NCBI GenBank assembly: GCA_016938175.1
Contig: JAFGVE010000027.1
Span: 1-64,000, forward strand
Length of the DNA: 64,000 nt
Direction: 5' to 3'
Origin: Campylobacterales bacterium
GTDB lineage: Bacteria; Campylobacterota; Campylobacteria; Campylobacterales; Sulfurimonadaceae
In this document: one piece after another, positions 20,144 through 28,937 of the stretch
Layout of the letters: each line of letters begins with the position of its first letter
How positions within the stretch are numbered: the stretch's first letter is position 1
Notes under the pieces: generated by a model
Databases searched by the model: none
Seen by the model: only the letters and a program-made list of their open reading frames with translations
Told to the model about the DNA's origin: nothing
Translations under genes and position numbers: made by a program

Positions 20144-21567
20144 AGACCAAGCTCATAGTATCTGCTAAAGAGCTTATCATCTTCTTTAAACGCTTCTGGA
20201 TTGTGAGAGAAGGCTATGTTTAAAAATTGTAATAAAACACCGCTTTTTTTCATAAGCTCAAAATTGTTGAGAATCAAATCTCTTTTATAGTTTGCATAAT
20301 CCTGTTCTGCACGGTTGAGGTTTCTCTGAGCAAGCTGGAGTGCTTGGAGATCCTGAGTACCATGTTGAAAAGAGATCCAGTAACTCTCAACAACCTCTCT
20401 CGCTGCAAGAACTTCTTGCTCTGTTAAATGGAGTGAATCATTGAGTGAACTTACTGAACGGCTTAGTACTTTAATGTCAAATACAAGGTTTCTTTGAATG
20501 TCCTGATGTAAAAACTTCTGTTCTTGCATCGCACTGAGGAGTCTAATGGCTGCTGCTTCATCTTTGCCACCATTGTAGAGATTATAGTTAAAAGTTACAA
20601 GTGCATTGATTTTATCACGTTTTCCAAGACCTGTGTCGTAATCATTTCTTGTCTCTCCATTAATAGAGAAGTCGACTTTTGGATGAAATTTTCCTTCAGA
20701 AGCTAAAAATGTATAGTGTGTTGCTTTTATATACTCTTCTTGGCGAAGCAGTTGCGCATTATATTTCTGGGCATCTTCAAGAGAGGTGTTCAGATCACTT
20801 ACATACAGAGCAGTCTCTGTCTCATAAGGGAGCATTTGCGGCTCTTGCGTCTGTAGGAGATAGTTATACTTTGCAAGTGCGTCGCTTTGTGCTTGTTGTT
20901 TTTGAACATACTCTGTTTTTGCGTTGTCTACGTTTGCGCGAATGAAGTTTACATCCCCTTTTGTCGCTGCCCCATTTTGCTCTTTGATAGATACAATGTT
21001 GAGGATTTTTTCATAGTTTTGCATATTTTTTTTAGATATTTTCAGGGCTATTTCACTATATACAAGTTCAAAATAAGCAGTTGCCATCTCAACTACAAGA
21101 GACTCTAGCTTGTCTCTGTAGTCGTATAGTGAAGCATTTAGGGAAGCCTCTTTTGCGTCTACACTATCTTGTATACTGCCCCCGTTCCAGAGGTTTTCAC
21201 TTATAGTGAGGTAGAGGTCTACTTTTTTATACTTTTGATGATTTGTCACAGCACTCGGGTTTTCAGTTGCGTCCTCTTTAATGTCACGTGCTTCGTATCC
21301 TGCATCTCCAGAAATACTTACAATAGGCAAGTGTCCAGCAAAACTCTCGTCTAAGCGCATTTTATCTTGTATGACTAACTCTTTGGCAGCTCCCATTTTT
21401 GGTGAGAGTTCTATAGCTCTGTTGAGTGAGTCATGTAAGGAGAGTCCATACTCTCTTGATGCCTGAAAAAGAGTGTCTTCTGAGAGCTTAGTGACTTTTG
21501 TCTGGTTAGTATCCACAGAGTAGAGTGCAGTAGCGATAAAAAGTGAAAAAAGAGCTGTCTTTATCAT
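20140..21567 (-). CDS. TolC-family outer membrane efflux/secretion protein
   Basis: 475 aa; signal peptide, TolC-like duplicated helical hairpin sequence, ALVTFNYNLYNGGKDEAA barrel motif. Confidence 0.9.
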   Translation of the reverse strand: MIKTALFSLFIATALYSVDTNQTKVTKLSEDTLFQASREYGLSLHDSLNRAIELSPKMGAAKELVIQDKMRLDESFAGHLPIVSISGDAGYEARDIKEDATENPSAVTNHQKYKKVDLYLTISENLWNGGSIQDSVDAKEASLNASLYDYRDKLESLVVEMATAYFELVYSEIALKISKKNMQNYEKILNIVSIKEQNGAATKGDVNFIRANVDNAKTEYVQKQQAQSDALAKYNYLLQTQEPQMLPYETETALYVSDLNTSLEDAQKYNAQLLRQEEYIKATHYTFLASEGKFHPKVDFSINGETRNDYDTGLGKRDKINALVTFNYNLYNGGKDEAAAIRLLSAMQEQKFLHQDIQRNLVFDIKVLSRSVSSLNDSLHLTEQEVLAAREVVESYWISFQHGTQDLQALQLAQRNLNRAEQDYANYKRDLILNNFELMKKSGVLLQFLNIAFSHNPEAFKEDDKLFSRYYELGL

Positions 21568-22286
21568 GGAACTTGCGCCTTTATTATAATATCCCCAAAA
21601 GGATTTTGTGATGACTCCTCTTGCAGGAGATTGAGCTTAATATTTTTAGGGTTTACATTGGCTCTTTTGATTATAGTCTTTATATTTAAAACACGCCCTA
21701 AAGAGACCTGTTTAGCAAGTGTCGAACTTATCATATTTTTAGGGTCACTCACATAAATTGTAAAGAGTGCATTTTTTGAGCGTCTCTGTATTTGTGAAAT
21801 GAAGCGTTTAATTTGACTTGTAATGGCAGTACTAACAAAAATCTCTTTATCTTTAAAGTGTATGCTTAAAGAGAGATCCTGTTGTACGGCTTGCTGGTTT
21901 GTAAACTCTTTTGGCGTTTTGTTTGCAGCATAACTTACAGCATTCCCCTCAGACTTACCACCACTAAAGAGAGAGTTGTTTGCATCTTTAAAAGTGGGTT
22001 CTTTGATTTTGTGAAAAGATACTTCATTTTGCTGTTCATCTTTTTTAACCTGTTTTACTTCAGGTTGTTTTTGGGCGGTAGTCGTTACTTTTGTCTGTTC
22101 ATTACTTACTACAGGTTCAGGGGTTACAGTACTTGCCGAGTAAGACATTTTGTATTTAAATTGGGCATAGTAGCCAATATTTACAATAGTAATCAAGAGA
22201 AAAAGAAGCATGACGAGTATAACCGAGGCAAAGATATCCACAAAAGGAGGCCACGGATTAAAGTCTTCAGGACATCTTTTCCCCAT
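21564..22286 (-). CDS. MotB/TolR/OmpA-like inner membrane protein
   Basis: 240 aa; N-terminal WPPFVDIFASVILVMLLFLLI TM with Asp, C-terminal OmpA-like LAKQVSLGRVLNIKTIIKRANVNPKNIKL; 4-bp overlap with tolC start. Confidence 0.75.
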   Translation of the reverse strand: MGKRCPEDFNPWPPFVDIFASVILVMLLFLLITIVNIGYYAQFKYKMSYSASTVTPEPVVSNEQTKVTTTAQKQPEVKQVKKDEQQNEVSFHKIKEPTFKDANNSLFSGGKSEGNAVSYAANKTPKEFTNQQAVQQDLSLSIHFKDKEIFVSTAITSQIKRFISQIQRRSKNALFTIYVSDPKNMISSTLAKQVSLGRVLNIKTIIKRANVNPKNIKLNLLQEESSQNPFGDIIIKAQVP

Positions 22287-22293
22287 TTACAAC

Positions 22294-23940
22294 TTACCTA
22301 TTAAAAATTTTAGAAAAAAAGCCACGGGACTCTTTTTGTGTTTGAGGTATCTCGTGTGTAGCGACAATAGTTCCATCTACAGAGGTTTGCAGAGAACTGA
22401 TACGTCTGAGCTCATTGATATTTTCTTCATTTTTACCGACTAGAAGTTCAAGAAGCTCTCTTTGTTTACTGAGAACTTCTTTTGACTCTGCTTGTGAGAG
22501 AAGTTCTTTTTCTTGATTTTGTGCCTGTCTGTCAAGAAGTTGTTCCAGTGCTTTTAGCTGTTTGGTTATTTCCGTGTTTTGTGCCTGTCTGTCAAGAAGT
22601 TGTTCTAGTGCTTTTAACTGCTCAGTTATTTCCGTATTTTGTGTTTGTTCGTTAAGAAGTTGCTCTAGTGCTTTTAACTGCTTGGTGACTTCTGTCGTTT
22701 TCTCTTTTGCCACTTCAGTTTTAAGCTCCTCTAGAACAAGAGTTTGTTTTCTAGTGTCGTTAATATGAACTTTTTGGAGTTTTTCAATCGATGTGAAGAA
22801 CTCTTGATCTTGTTCTAGCTTTTGCCTTATGCCATTGATTGCTTGAAGAATCTCTTGCTTGCTTTGTAGCTTATTCTCTTCATCAGAACTGAGCGTTGTG
22901 CTTAACTCTTTGAGTTCAGCTATAGTACCCTCTTGTGAAGAGCTAACAGCACTCTCAATGGCACTCAACCTCTCTTTTAGTTCTGTTGCGTGAGCCTTAG
23001 CGTTCGTATCGATACTCACTAAAGACTTACTCATAGCTTCAAAGAGTTCGTAGTTAATTTCATGTTCGTCTCTTGTCTGCTGTACAGAAGCGATTGTAAT
23101 AGAGTGGAGTCTCTCATTTGTTTGAGAAATCTTTGCCATCTCTTTTGTTAGCATTGAGATATTGTCAATAAATACATCTAAAAATGAGTTCTTTTGTTCA
23201 GGAAGTGATTGTGTATTCCCACCAAAAGTTTGTACAGGTGCTCCAACACCTGTTGACTCTATAATACGTCCTTTGAGCCAATCCTCAACACCCTCTATAA
23301 GTGTCTCTTGGTTTTTGTTGAGTATATAACCCATAAGTCCTAAAATGATTGCTGAGACAACACCGAATAAAGAGGAACCAAAACCTACAGCCATACCGCT
23401 GAGTGGACCTGAGAAGCTTGCAACTATCTCACCGAGATCAATATCTCCAGTAAGCGAGAGAATAATTCTTCCCATCTCATCGATTGAAACTAAAAGTCCT
23501 GTAAATGTCCCAAGTAGTCCTATCATCAGTGAAGTACCAATGAAGTAGTTTATATATCTGTTTTGGTTTGAGAAACGCTCATCAATCCACTCAATAACTG
23601 AACGTGACTCTTCTGAGGTAAAAAGAAGAACACCTTTTTCAGCACGGGAGTGGAACATATGCGCAATATTTGCGGGCATAATACGCTCAATTCCTTGTAG
23701 ATAAAAGCCAAGATTCTCTTTCTTGTATGCCAAGATACCAAAAGTCCCTGCAAGCATTACAAGGTTAATACTTGCGCGCATGATAACAATGATTCCAATA
23801 ACAAGTACGGTTAAAACAGCGAGATTAAACGTAAGCGTAGCAAAGAAAAATGTTGCCATCGCTTCGATGTTTGTATAGACTAGAAAGTATATGAAAAGCC
23901 AAAGTACTGCATAGGCTTTCATTATTTTCAAACGTTTCAT
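22294..23940 (-). CDS. MotA/TolQ/ExbB-family proton-channel-like protein with long coiled-coil C-terminus
   Basis: 548 aa; GTSLMIGLLGTFTGLLVSIDEM...FSGPLSGMAVGFGSSLFGVVSAIILGLMGY is a MotA/ExbB-type channel region; C-terminal half is Gln/Glu/Leu-rich coiled coil. Confidence 0.85.
   Translation of the reverse strand: MKRLKIMKAYAVLWLFIYFLVYTNIEAMATFFFATLTFNLAVLTVLVIGIIVIMRASINLVMLAGTFGILAYKKENLGFYLQGIERIMPANIAHMFHSRAEKGVLLFTSEESRSVIEWIDERFSNQNRYINYFIGTSLMIGLLGTFTGLLVSIDEMGRIILSLTGDIDLGEIVASFSGPLSGMAVGFGSSLFGVVSAIILGLMGYILNKNQETLIEGVEDWLKGRIIESTGVGAPVQTFGGNTQSLPEQKNSFLDVFIDNISMLTKEMAKISQTNERLHSITIASVQQTRDEHEINYELFEAMSKSLVSIDTNAKAHATELKERLSAIESAVSSSQEGTIAELKELSTTLSSDEENKLQSKQEILQAINGIRQKLEQDQEFFTSIEKLQKVHINDTRKQTLVLEELKTEVAKEKTTEVTKQLKALEQLLNEQTQNTEITEQLKALEQLLDRQAQNTEITKQLKALEQLLDRQAQNQEKELLSQAESKEVLSKQRELLELLVGKNEENINELRRISSLQTSVDGTIVATHEIPQTQKESRGFFSKIFNR
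22521..22700. repeat. 60-bp tandem repeat, 3 copies, in-frame
   Basis: Units begin at 22521, 22581, 22641 (gtgcctgtctgtcaagaagttgttc...); encodes QLKALEQLLDRQAQNTEITK x3. Confidence 0.9.
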
Positions 23941-23949
23941 AGCGGTTCC

Positions 23950-24903
23950 TTAGAACATAAAGAGTACGAGTGAAATAACGAGCCCAAGGGCAACTGTTGT
24001 AACTGAACCAATAAGATTTTTAGTTATGTTTACAAAGGAGTTCGCGTTTGATGCCTCTTCTCCAATTAAAAAGAGTCCGATTGGTTTTCCATCTATGTCA
24101 ACTGTTTCGGCATATGTAGTGTAGTAACTATCGTCAACCGCGTATTTTTCTCTTTGTAATTCATCTAAATCAATTTTACGGACATTTGTATAAAATTGAG
24201 GATTGTACTTATGAAAGAAAATTTTATGACGCTCACCAACATCTTGAATCATTCCCTGTTTTGTTTCAAGAGACATAAATACAAGCTGTGATCTATCAAG
24301 AATAAAAGCAAACTCTTTACCGAGTCTGTCAAAATCCCCTTTAACAGATGCCATTGGTTGTGAAACTTCAATGGCACCTATAGTTTTATTGCCATCAAGT
24401 ATAGGAGTAATTCCGATAAGACGGACACCTGTATCGTTAACTACTATACCTGTAACAGATGTACTTGTATTTATAACAAGGTCTGCATAGTTTGTATTTT
24501 GTGCCTGTGTTGATTTGTACTCTTTTGCATAATAGCTTAGCTCGATAGGGTCTAAATGAACCCTGTCGTTAATAGACTTTTTTGTTCTGTCCAAGAGTTC
24601 GTTAATTGCCTTGTCTGATTTTGTTTTGATGTTGCTAATAAGGTCTGGGTGCACGGCAATAACCCCACCTATAGAGAGAAGGGAGTCATAGCGAGTATCT
24701 AGAATGTTGTATAGTTGTGTTGTATCGACTCTATGGACTTCAAGGTATGTTTTTCTTGCAACATCACTTGTCATAAGGTTCATGAGGGTAATTGATCCCA
24801 AAACACCCATTACAGAGACTGTAGTGAGGATGGTAAACCATAAACCTTTGTTTTTTTTAAATTTGTCAATGAGCGATTGGAGAAGATTGATAATACTAAA
24901 CAT
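23950..24903 (-). CDS. Cache-like periplasmic sensor-type membrane protein without obvious cytoplasmic output domain
   Basis: 317 aa; TM near residues 20-45, periplasmic region with VTGIVVNDTGVRLIGITPILDGNKTIGAIEVSQPM (Cache-like), second TM at the extreme C-terminus. Confidence 0.65.
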   Translation of the reverse strand: MFSIINLLQSLIDKFKKNKGLWFTILTTVSVMGVLGSITLMNLMTSDVARKTYLEVHRVDTTQLYNILDTRYDSLLSIGGVIAVHPDLISNIKTKSDKAINELLDRTKKSINDRVHLDPIELSYYAKEYKSTQAQNTNYADLVINTSTSVTGIVVNDTGVRLIGITPILDGNKTIGAIEVSQPMASVKGDFDRLGKEFAFILDRSQLVFMSLETKQGMIQDVGERHKIFFHKYNPQFYTNVRKIDLDELQREKYAVDDSYYTTYAETVDIDGKPIGLFLIGEEASNANSFVNITKNLIGSVTTVALGLVISLVLFMF

Positions 24904-24965
24904 TCTAAGGAGACCCTTTTTGATTATTTCACACTGAAATGGTGCATGTGTGCATATTTAGGAGT

Positions 24966-24971
24966 ATTGTA
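24966..24971 (-). promoter_or_regulatory. candidate extended -10 (TGCTACAAT) for the Cache/MotA/MotB/TolC operon
   Basis: Reverse complement of attgtagca 24966-24974, about 65 nt upstream of the first ATG. Confidence 0.4.
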
Positions 24972-25029
24972 GCAAAAAAAATTCCATTATTTTAATTTTG
25001 GCTTTTAAGTCAGGAGTAGATTGCCTGCT

Positions 25030-26460
25030 TTAGGATACCGGACAGTTAACCTCTGCCATTGCTAGGGGATACTCTCTTTGCTCACATATGCTTTTTGCTT
25101 TGCTTGTAATCTCCTGAGGATTTAGTTGTGTAATAAACTCAAAATCTCTGCTGCCAAGAGCTTTTTCATCAAGGTAGCCGAGTTTGATAAGCTCTTTTGT
25201 AATGGCATCAGCCATTGTAAGAATTGAAGATGCTTTAACGATTTCACAACGGGCATATCTATCACACTCAAAAGAGACTTCCGAGGCTCGCAAAGTTTTA
25301 TCGTATCCTGGTATTTGCTGGGCGCCATAGAGAGGTTTTGAAGCTATCTTAGCAGTTTTAAAATTTGGCATAAACTGTGTGAGATGCTCAACTGCGAGTG
25401 CAGTTCTCTCTTCAATGATGGAACTGTGCCATCCTCTATTGATTTTTTGTAAAAATATAGCGTCTAGTTTTGGATGTGAACTCTCCTCACAACTCTCTAC
25501 AAGACCGTTTTCAAAGAGCGTGATGTCTTCTGTCATACCGTGCAGTTGGAAGTGTCCTCCAGGATATGGAGTAAATTGTGCCATTCCTTTTGGTGTGCCT
25601 CTTTGTCCGTGAAAAATTATTTCAGGCCATAAAACATCTTCTCTCTCCCATTGCACTACATATGAGGCTTTAAACTCAACAAGACGTTTACGTTTGAGTG
25701 AGAGCATATCATCTATTTCTCCTGTTCTAAAGCCTGCAGCATTGATGAGATAATCAAATGTTTCGCTATGTGTTTGCTGTTCGTGCTCATACTCGATATT
25801 GAATTGACTTTCATCACATATAACGTTTGTAACACTACTGTTAGTGAGAATTTTTGCATTTGGTAGTTTTGCAAGTGCTAGTGAAGCACTTGCTGATATA
25901 CGAAACATATTGAGTCCATACTCTTGTACCATAACGACGGGATATTGTAGTTTGTCAAGTTCCATATTTTTTGCGGCAACTATCATCCACTCATCTAGCT
26001 CTTTTGGTTTTTTCACACTAGGGCGCTCTTTGAGTGCTAGTAAATCCTCTTTAGAGTAAAGTTTATAGTACTCTTGTGGGGTTTTTAGTACGGCATTTGC
26101 CTCATCTTGTGTAATGAGTTTTGTATATTCCTCTTTGAGCATCTCTAAACGTGCAAGAAGTTCTGTTGGTGCCTGAGGGTCTTCTAGCGGTGTCGCAATA
26201 ACGGTTGGACGAAAGTCAACGGCTTGAGGATAAAAACGCAGTAGTTCTATAGATTGTTTTAGGAGTGCTACACACTGTGCATCGTCTATCTCTCTGTAGA
26301 GATTCCCTCCTGCATGTAGATGGCACATAGGAGGTCCTGATACAAGAGAGGACTCTTTTTCAAAAAGCGTAATATCAAGTCCGAGTTCACTGAGATACAG
26401 AGCCGCAGAGGCTCCCGCAATCCCACCACCAACTATAGCTATTTTCGCATCTTTTTTCAT
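25030..26460 (-). CDS. FAD-dependent oxidoreductase (DAO family)
   Basis: IAIVGGGIAGASAALYLSELGLDITLFEKE Rossmann FAD motif. Confidence 0.85.
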   Translation of the reverse strand: MKKDAKIAIVGGGIAGASAALYLSELGLDITLFEKESSLVSGPPMCHLHAGGNLYREIDDAQCVALLKQSIELLRFYPQAVDFRPTVIATPLEDPQAPTELLARLEMLKEEYTKLITQDEANAVLKTPQEYYKLYSKEDLLALKERPSVKKPKELDEWMIVAAKNMELDKLQYPVVMVQEYGLNMFRISASASLALAKLPNAKILTNSSVTNVICDESQFNIEYEHEQQTHSETFDYLINAAGFRTGEIDDMLSLKRKRLVEFKASYVVQWEREDVLWPEIIFHGQRGTPKGMAQFTPYPGGHFQLHGMTEDITLFENGLVESCEESSHPKLDAIFLQKINRGWHSSIIEERTALAVEHLTQFMPNFKTAKIASKPLYGAQQIPGYDKTLRASEVSFECDRYARCEIVKASSILTMADAITKELIKLGYLDEKALGSRDFEFITQLNPQEITSKAKSICEQREYPLAMAEVNCPVS

Positions 26461-26470
26461 ATCTTCTCTT

Positions 26471-27142
26471 TTATACGCTCACAATCTTTTCAAATTTTTC
26501 AACAACGGCATTTGGTGCATACTTTGAGACATCTTCTCCGTAGTTATAGCCGTATGTAACTGCAATACTTTGCATGTTTGCAGCCTTTGCCGCAAGAATA
26601 TCATTTTTAGAATCGCCAACCATGATAGTCTCATCTACTTTAAAACCCAGCTCTTGGCATACATGTAGAAGAGGTATGGGAGAAGGTTTTTTATCTTTTA
26701 AACTATCTCCACCTAGAATGAGCTTAAAGTATTCATCTACCTCTAGTGTTTCAAGTATTTGAGGTACAAAACCATATGGTTTATTTGTTACGATGGCGAG
26801 AGTATATCCATCATTAAAGAGCTTTCGTAGTGTATTTTTGACATTTGGATAGAGTTTTGTTTTTACACAAACATTCTCTTTGTAGAGTTGTAAAAATATC
26901 TCTAAGGCCTCTTGAACTACTTTTTCATCTAAGCTCTCACTTACTTCTACACTTCCACTTAAAGCACGTTTGACAAGTGTAAGCGCACCATTTCCAACCC
27001 ATTCATGTATAGTAGATTCATCAAATGTATCTTTTGCCATTTTTTTTAGCATAAGGTTTAAAGAGAGAGCTAAGTCAGGGCCACTATCAATGAGTGTACC
27101 GTCTAAGTCAAAAATTATAAGCTTCTTGTTTTCTAGTATCAA
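26471..27142 (-). CDS. gph: phosphoglycolate phosphatase-like HAD hydrolase
   Basis: IIFDLDGTLIDSGPDL; IVTNKPYGFVPQILE; MVGDSKNDILAAKAANM HAD motifs. Confidence 0.85.
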   Translation of the reverse strand: MILENKKLIIFDLDGTLIDSGPDLALSLNLMLKKMAKDTFDESTIHEWVGNGALTLVKRALSGSVEVSESLDEKVVQEALEIFLQLYKENVCVKTKLYPNVKNTLRKLFNDGYTLAIVTNKPYGFVPQILETLEVDEYFKLILGGDSLKDKKPSPIPLLHVCQELGFKVDETIMVGDSKNDILAAKAANMQSIAVTYGYNYGEDVSKYAPNAVVEKFEKIVSV

Positions 27143-27171
27143 AGAGACTCCCTCTGTTAAATTTTTTCGCG

Positions 27172-27177
27172 ATTATA
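27172..27177 (-). promoter_or_regulatory. candidate -10 TATAAT for the gph-like gene
   Basis: Reverse complement TATAAT ~30 nt upstream of ATG 27142. Confidence 0.4.
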
Positions 27178-27219
27178 ACGAAGAAGCCCTAATCGTCTGT
27201 TAATCCACTTGGAGATATA

Positions 27220-28896
27220 ATGCCAAGCATGATTACACAAGACTCTATAGAAGCCCTTAAGGCTCGACTTGACATTGTCGATGTTATTGGAAGTTATATA
27301 GAGCTAAAAAAAGCAGGGGGCAATTTTAAGGCACCTTGTCCTTTCCACGATGAAAAATCTCCCTCTTTTGTAGTAAGCCCTCAAAAGCAGATTTATCACT
27401 GTTTTGGATGTGGAGCTGGGGGTGATAGTGTTAAGTTTGTAATGGAGTATGAAAAACTTAACTATCCAGAGGCTTTGGAAAAGTTAGCACAGAGTTATAA
27501 CTTTTCACTCACCTATAGTGATAACAAACAGAATAAACCACGTTCTCAAATTATGGAAAAACTCAATGAGTGGTACCAGACTCTTTTTGATCAAAATCCT
27601 ACTGCCTCCGCGTATATAAAGGAGCGTGGTATCTCAATGAGCAGTATTGAAAAGTTTGGTATTGGTTACGCTCCTGAGTCACAAGCTACACTCAATTTCC
27701 TTTACTCTCAGCAGTTTGCCATTAAAGAGGCTATCGATATGGGAGTCGCAGGATACAATCCTGATACAAGACAGACTTATGCACGTTTTATTGAGCGTAT
27801 TACTTTTCCTATTCACTCTGCAAACGGCTCTATTGTAGGCTTTGGCGGTCGTACAATTACAGGACATAATGCAAAGTATGTAAACTCTCCGGAGACAGCT
27901 TTTTTTAACAAGTCACGTCTATTATATGCCTATAACCATGCAAAGCAATCGCTTTATAAAAGAGGCGAAATTATCATTACCGAGGGCTACCTTGATGTAA
28001 TTATGCTGCATCAAGCAGGTTTTGATAATGCAGTTGCAACACTTGGAACAGCACTTACTGTGGAACATTTACCACTACTTCGTAAAGGAAATCCTAAAGT
28101 TGTTATGGCTTATGATGGAGATAGTGCAGGACGTGCTGCTGCACTGAAAGCTTCTAAATTACTCAGTGCGGCGGGATTTAACGGTGGTGTTGTTGTATTT
28201 GAAGGTGGATTAGACCCTGCGGATATGGTAAAAGAGGGAAGAGTAGAAGAACTTGCAAATATGTTCCGCCATCCAAAAGGTTTTATAGAGTTTGTCCTTG
28301 ATGAGATACTCGCAATGTATGATATGCGTAATCCAAAAGAGAAAGAGAGTTGTATGCAAGAGGGAGTTGCTTACTTAAAAACACTCTCTGCAATTTTGCA
28401 AGAAGAGTACAAAACGTATCTTGCCTCACGTTTAGGTGGGCTGGGTATCTCTCCTTCTTTAGTAAAACTAACACCACAAACAAACAGTAAAACAAACGCT
28501 CCACTTGTACAGAAAGACTCACATAGAGATATGTGGGAACTCACTTTAATTAAGACTGTTTTGGAGAGACCACAGTTTATTGAACAGATACTTGATGTTC
28601 TTGATGCTTCGATGTTACAGTTTCATTCACGTGAATTCTCTCTTGCAGTTGGCGGTAAGGGTGATGCCCCTGAATTAATGGCTATAAGTGTGGATGAGTC
28701 TATCCGTGTACTAAAAGATGCAGATGCTTTACAAGCAGAACTCATTGTATTTTTAACAAAATATTATGAAAGAGAACTAAAAAAAATAAATCTTTCCCAA
28801 AACATCACATTTGAGGAGAAAGCTTTTTATATAAGAAAGTTTCGTGGTAAAATTTCAAAATTAAAACAAGGTGAACTGGTTGCATATGAGGCTTAA
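27220..28896 (+). CDS. dnaG: DNA primase
   Basis: CHC2 zinc finger CPFHDEKSPSFVVSPQKQIYHCFGCGAGGD, TOPRIM EGYLDVIMLHQAGF...VVMAYDGDSAGRAAALKA. Confidence 0.97.
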   Translation: MPSMITQDSIEALKARLDIVDVIGSYIELKKAGGNFKAPCPFHDEKSPSFVVSPQKQIYHCFGCGAGGDSVKFVMEYEKLNYPEALEKLAQSYNFSLTYSDNKQNKPRSQIMEKLNEWYQTLFDQNPTASAYIKERGISMSSIEKFGIGYAPESQATLNFLYSQQFAIKEAIDMGVAGYNPDTRQTYARFIERITFPIHSANGSIVGFGGRTITGHNAKYVNSPETAFFNKSRLLYAYNHAKQSLYKRGEIIITEGYLDVIMLHQAGFDNAVATLGTALTVEHLPLLRKGNPKVVMAYDGDSAGRAAALKASKLLSAAGFNGGVVVFEGGLDPADMVKEGRVEELANMFRHPKGFIEFVLDEILAMYDMRNPKEKESCMQEGVAYLKTLSAILQEEYKTYLASRLGGLGISPSLVKLTPQTNSKTNAPLVQKDSHRDMWELTLIKTVLERPQFIEQILDVLDASMLQFHSREFSLAVGGKGDAPELMAISVDESIRVLKDADALQAELIVFLTKYYERELKKINLSQNITFEEKAFYIRKFRGKISKLKQGELVAYEA

Positions 28897-28937
28897 AGGC
28901 CTCTTACCGCAGCACTTGTGCCTTACCAAGGAACAAC

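Noticed and set aside
20524-21466. Series of small plus-strand ORFs across tolC
   Set aside because: Antisense shadows of a clear TolC-family gene
21882-22443. Plus-strand ORFs across the MotB-like/MotA-like junction
   Set aside because: Antisense to the supported channel genes, no RBS or domain
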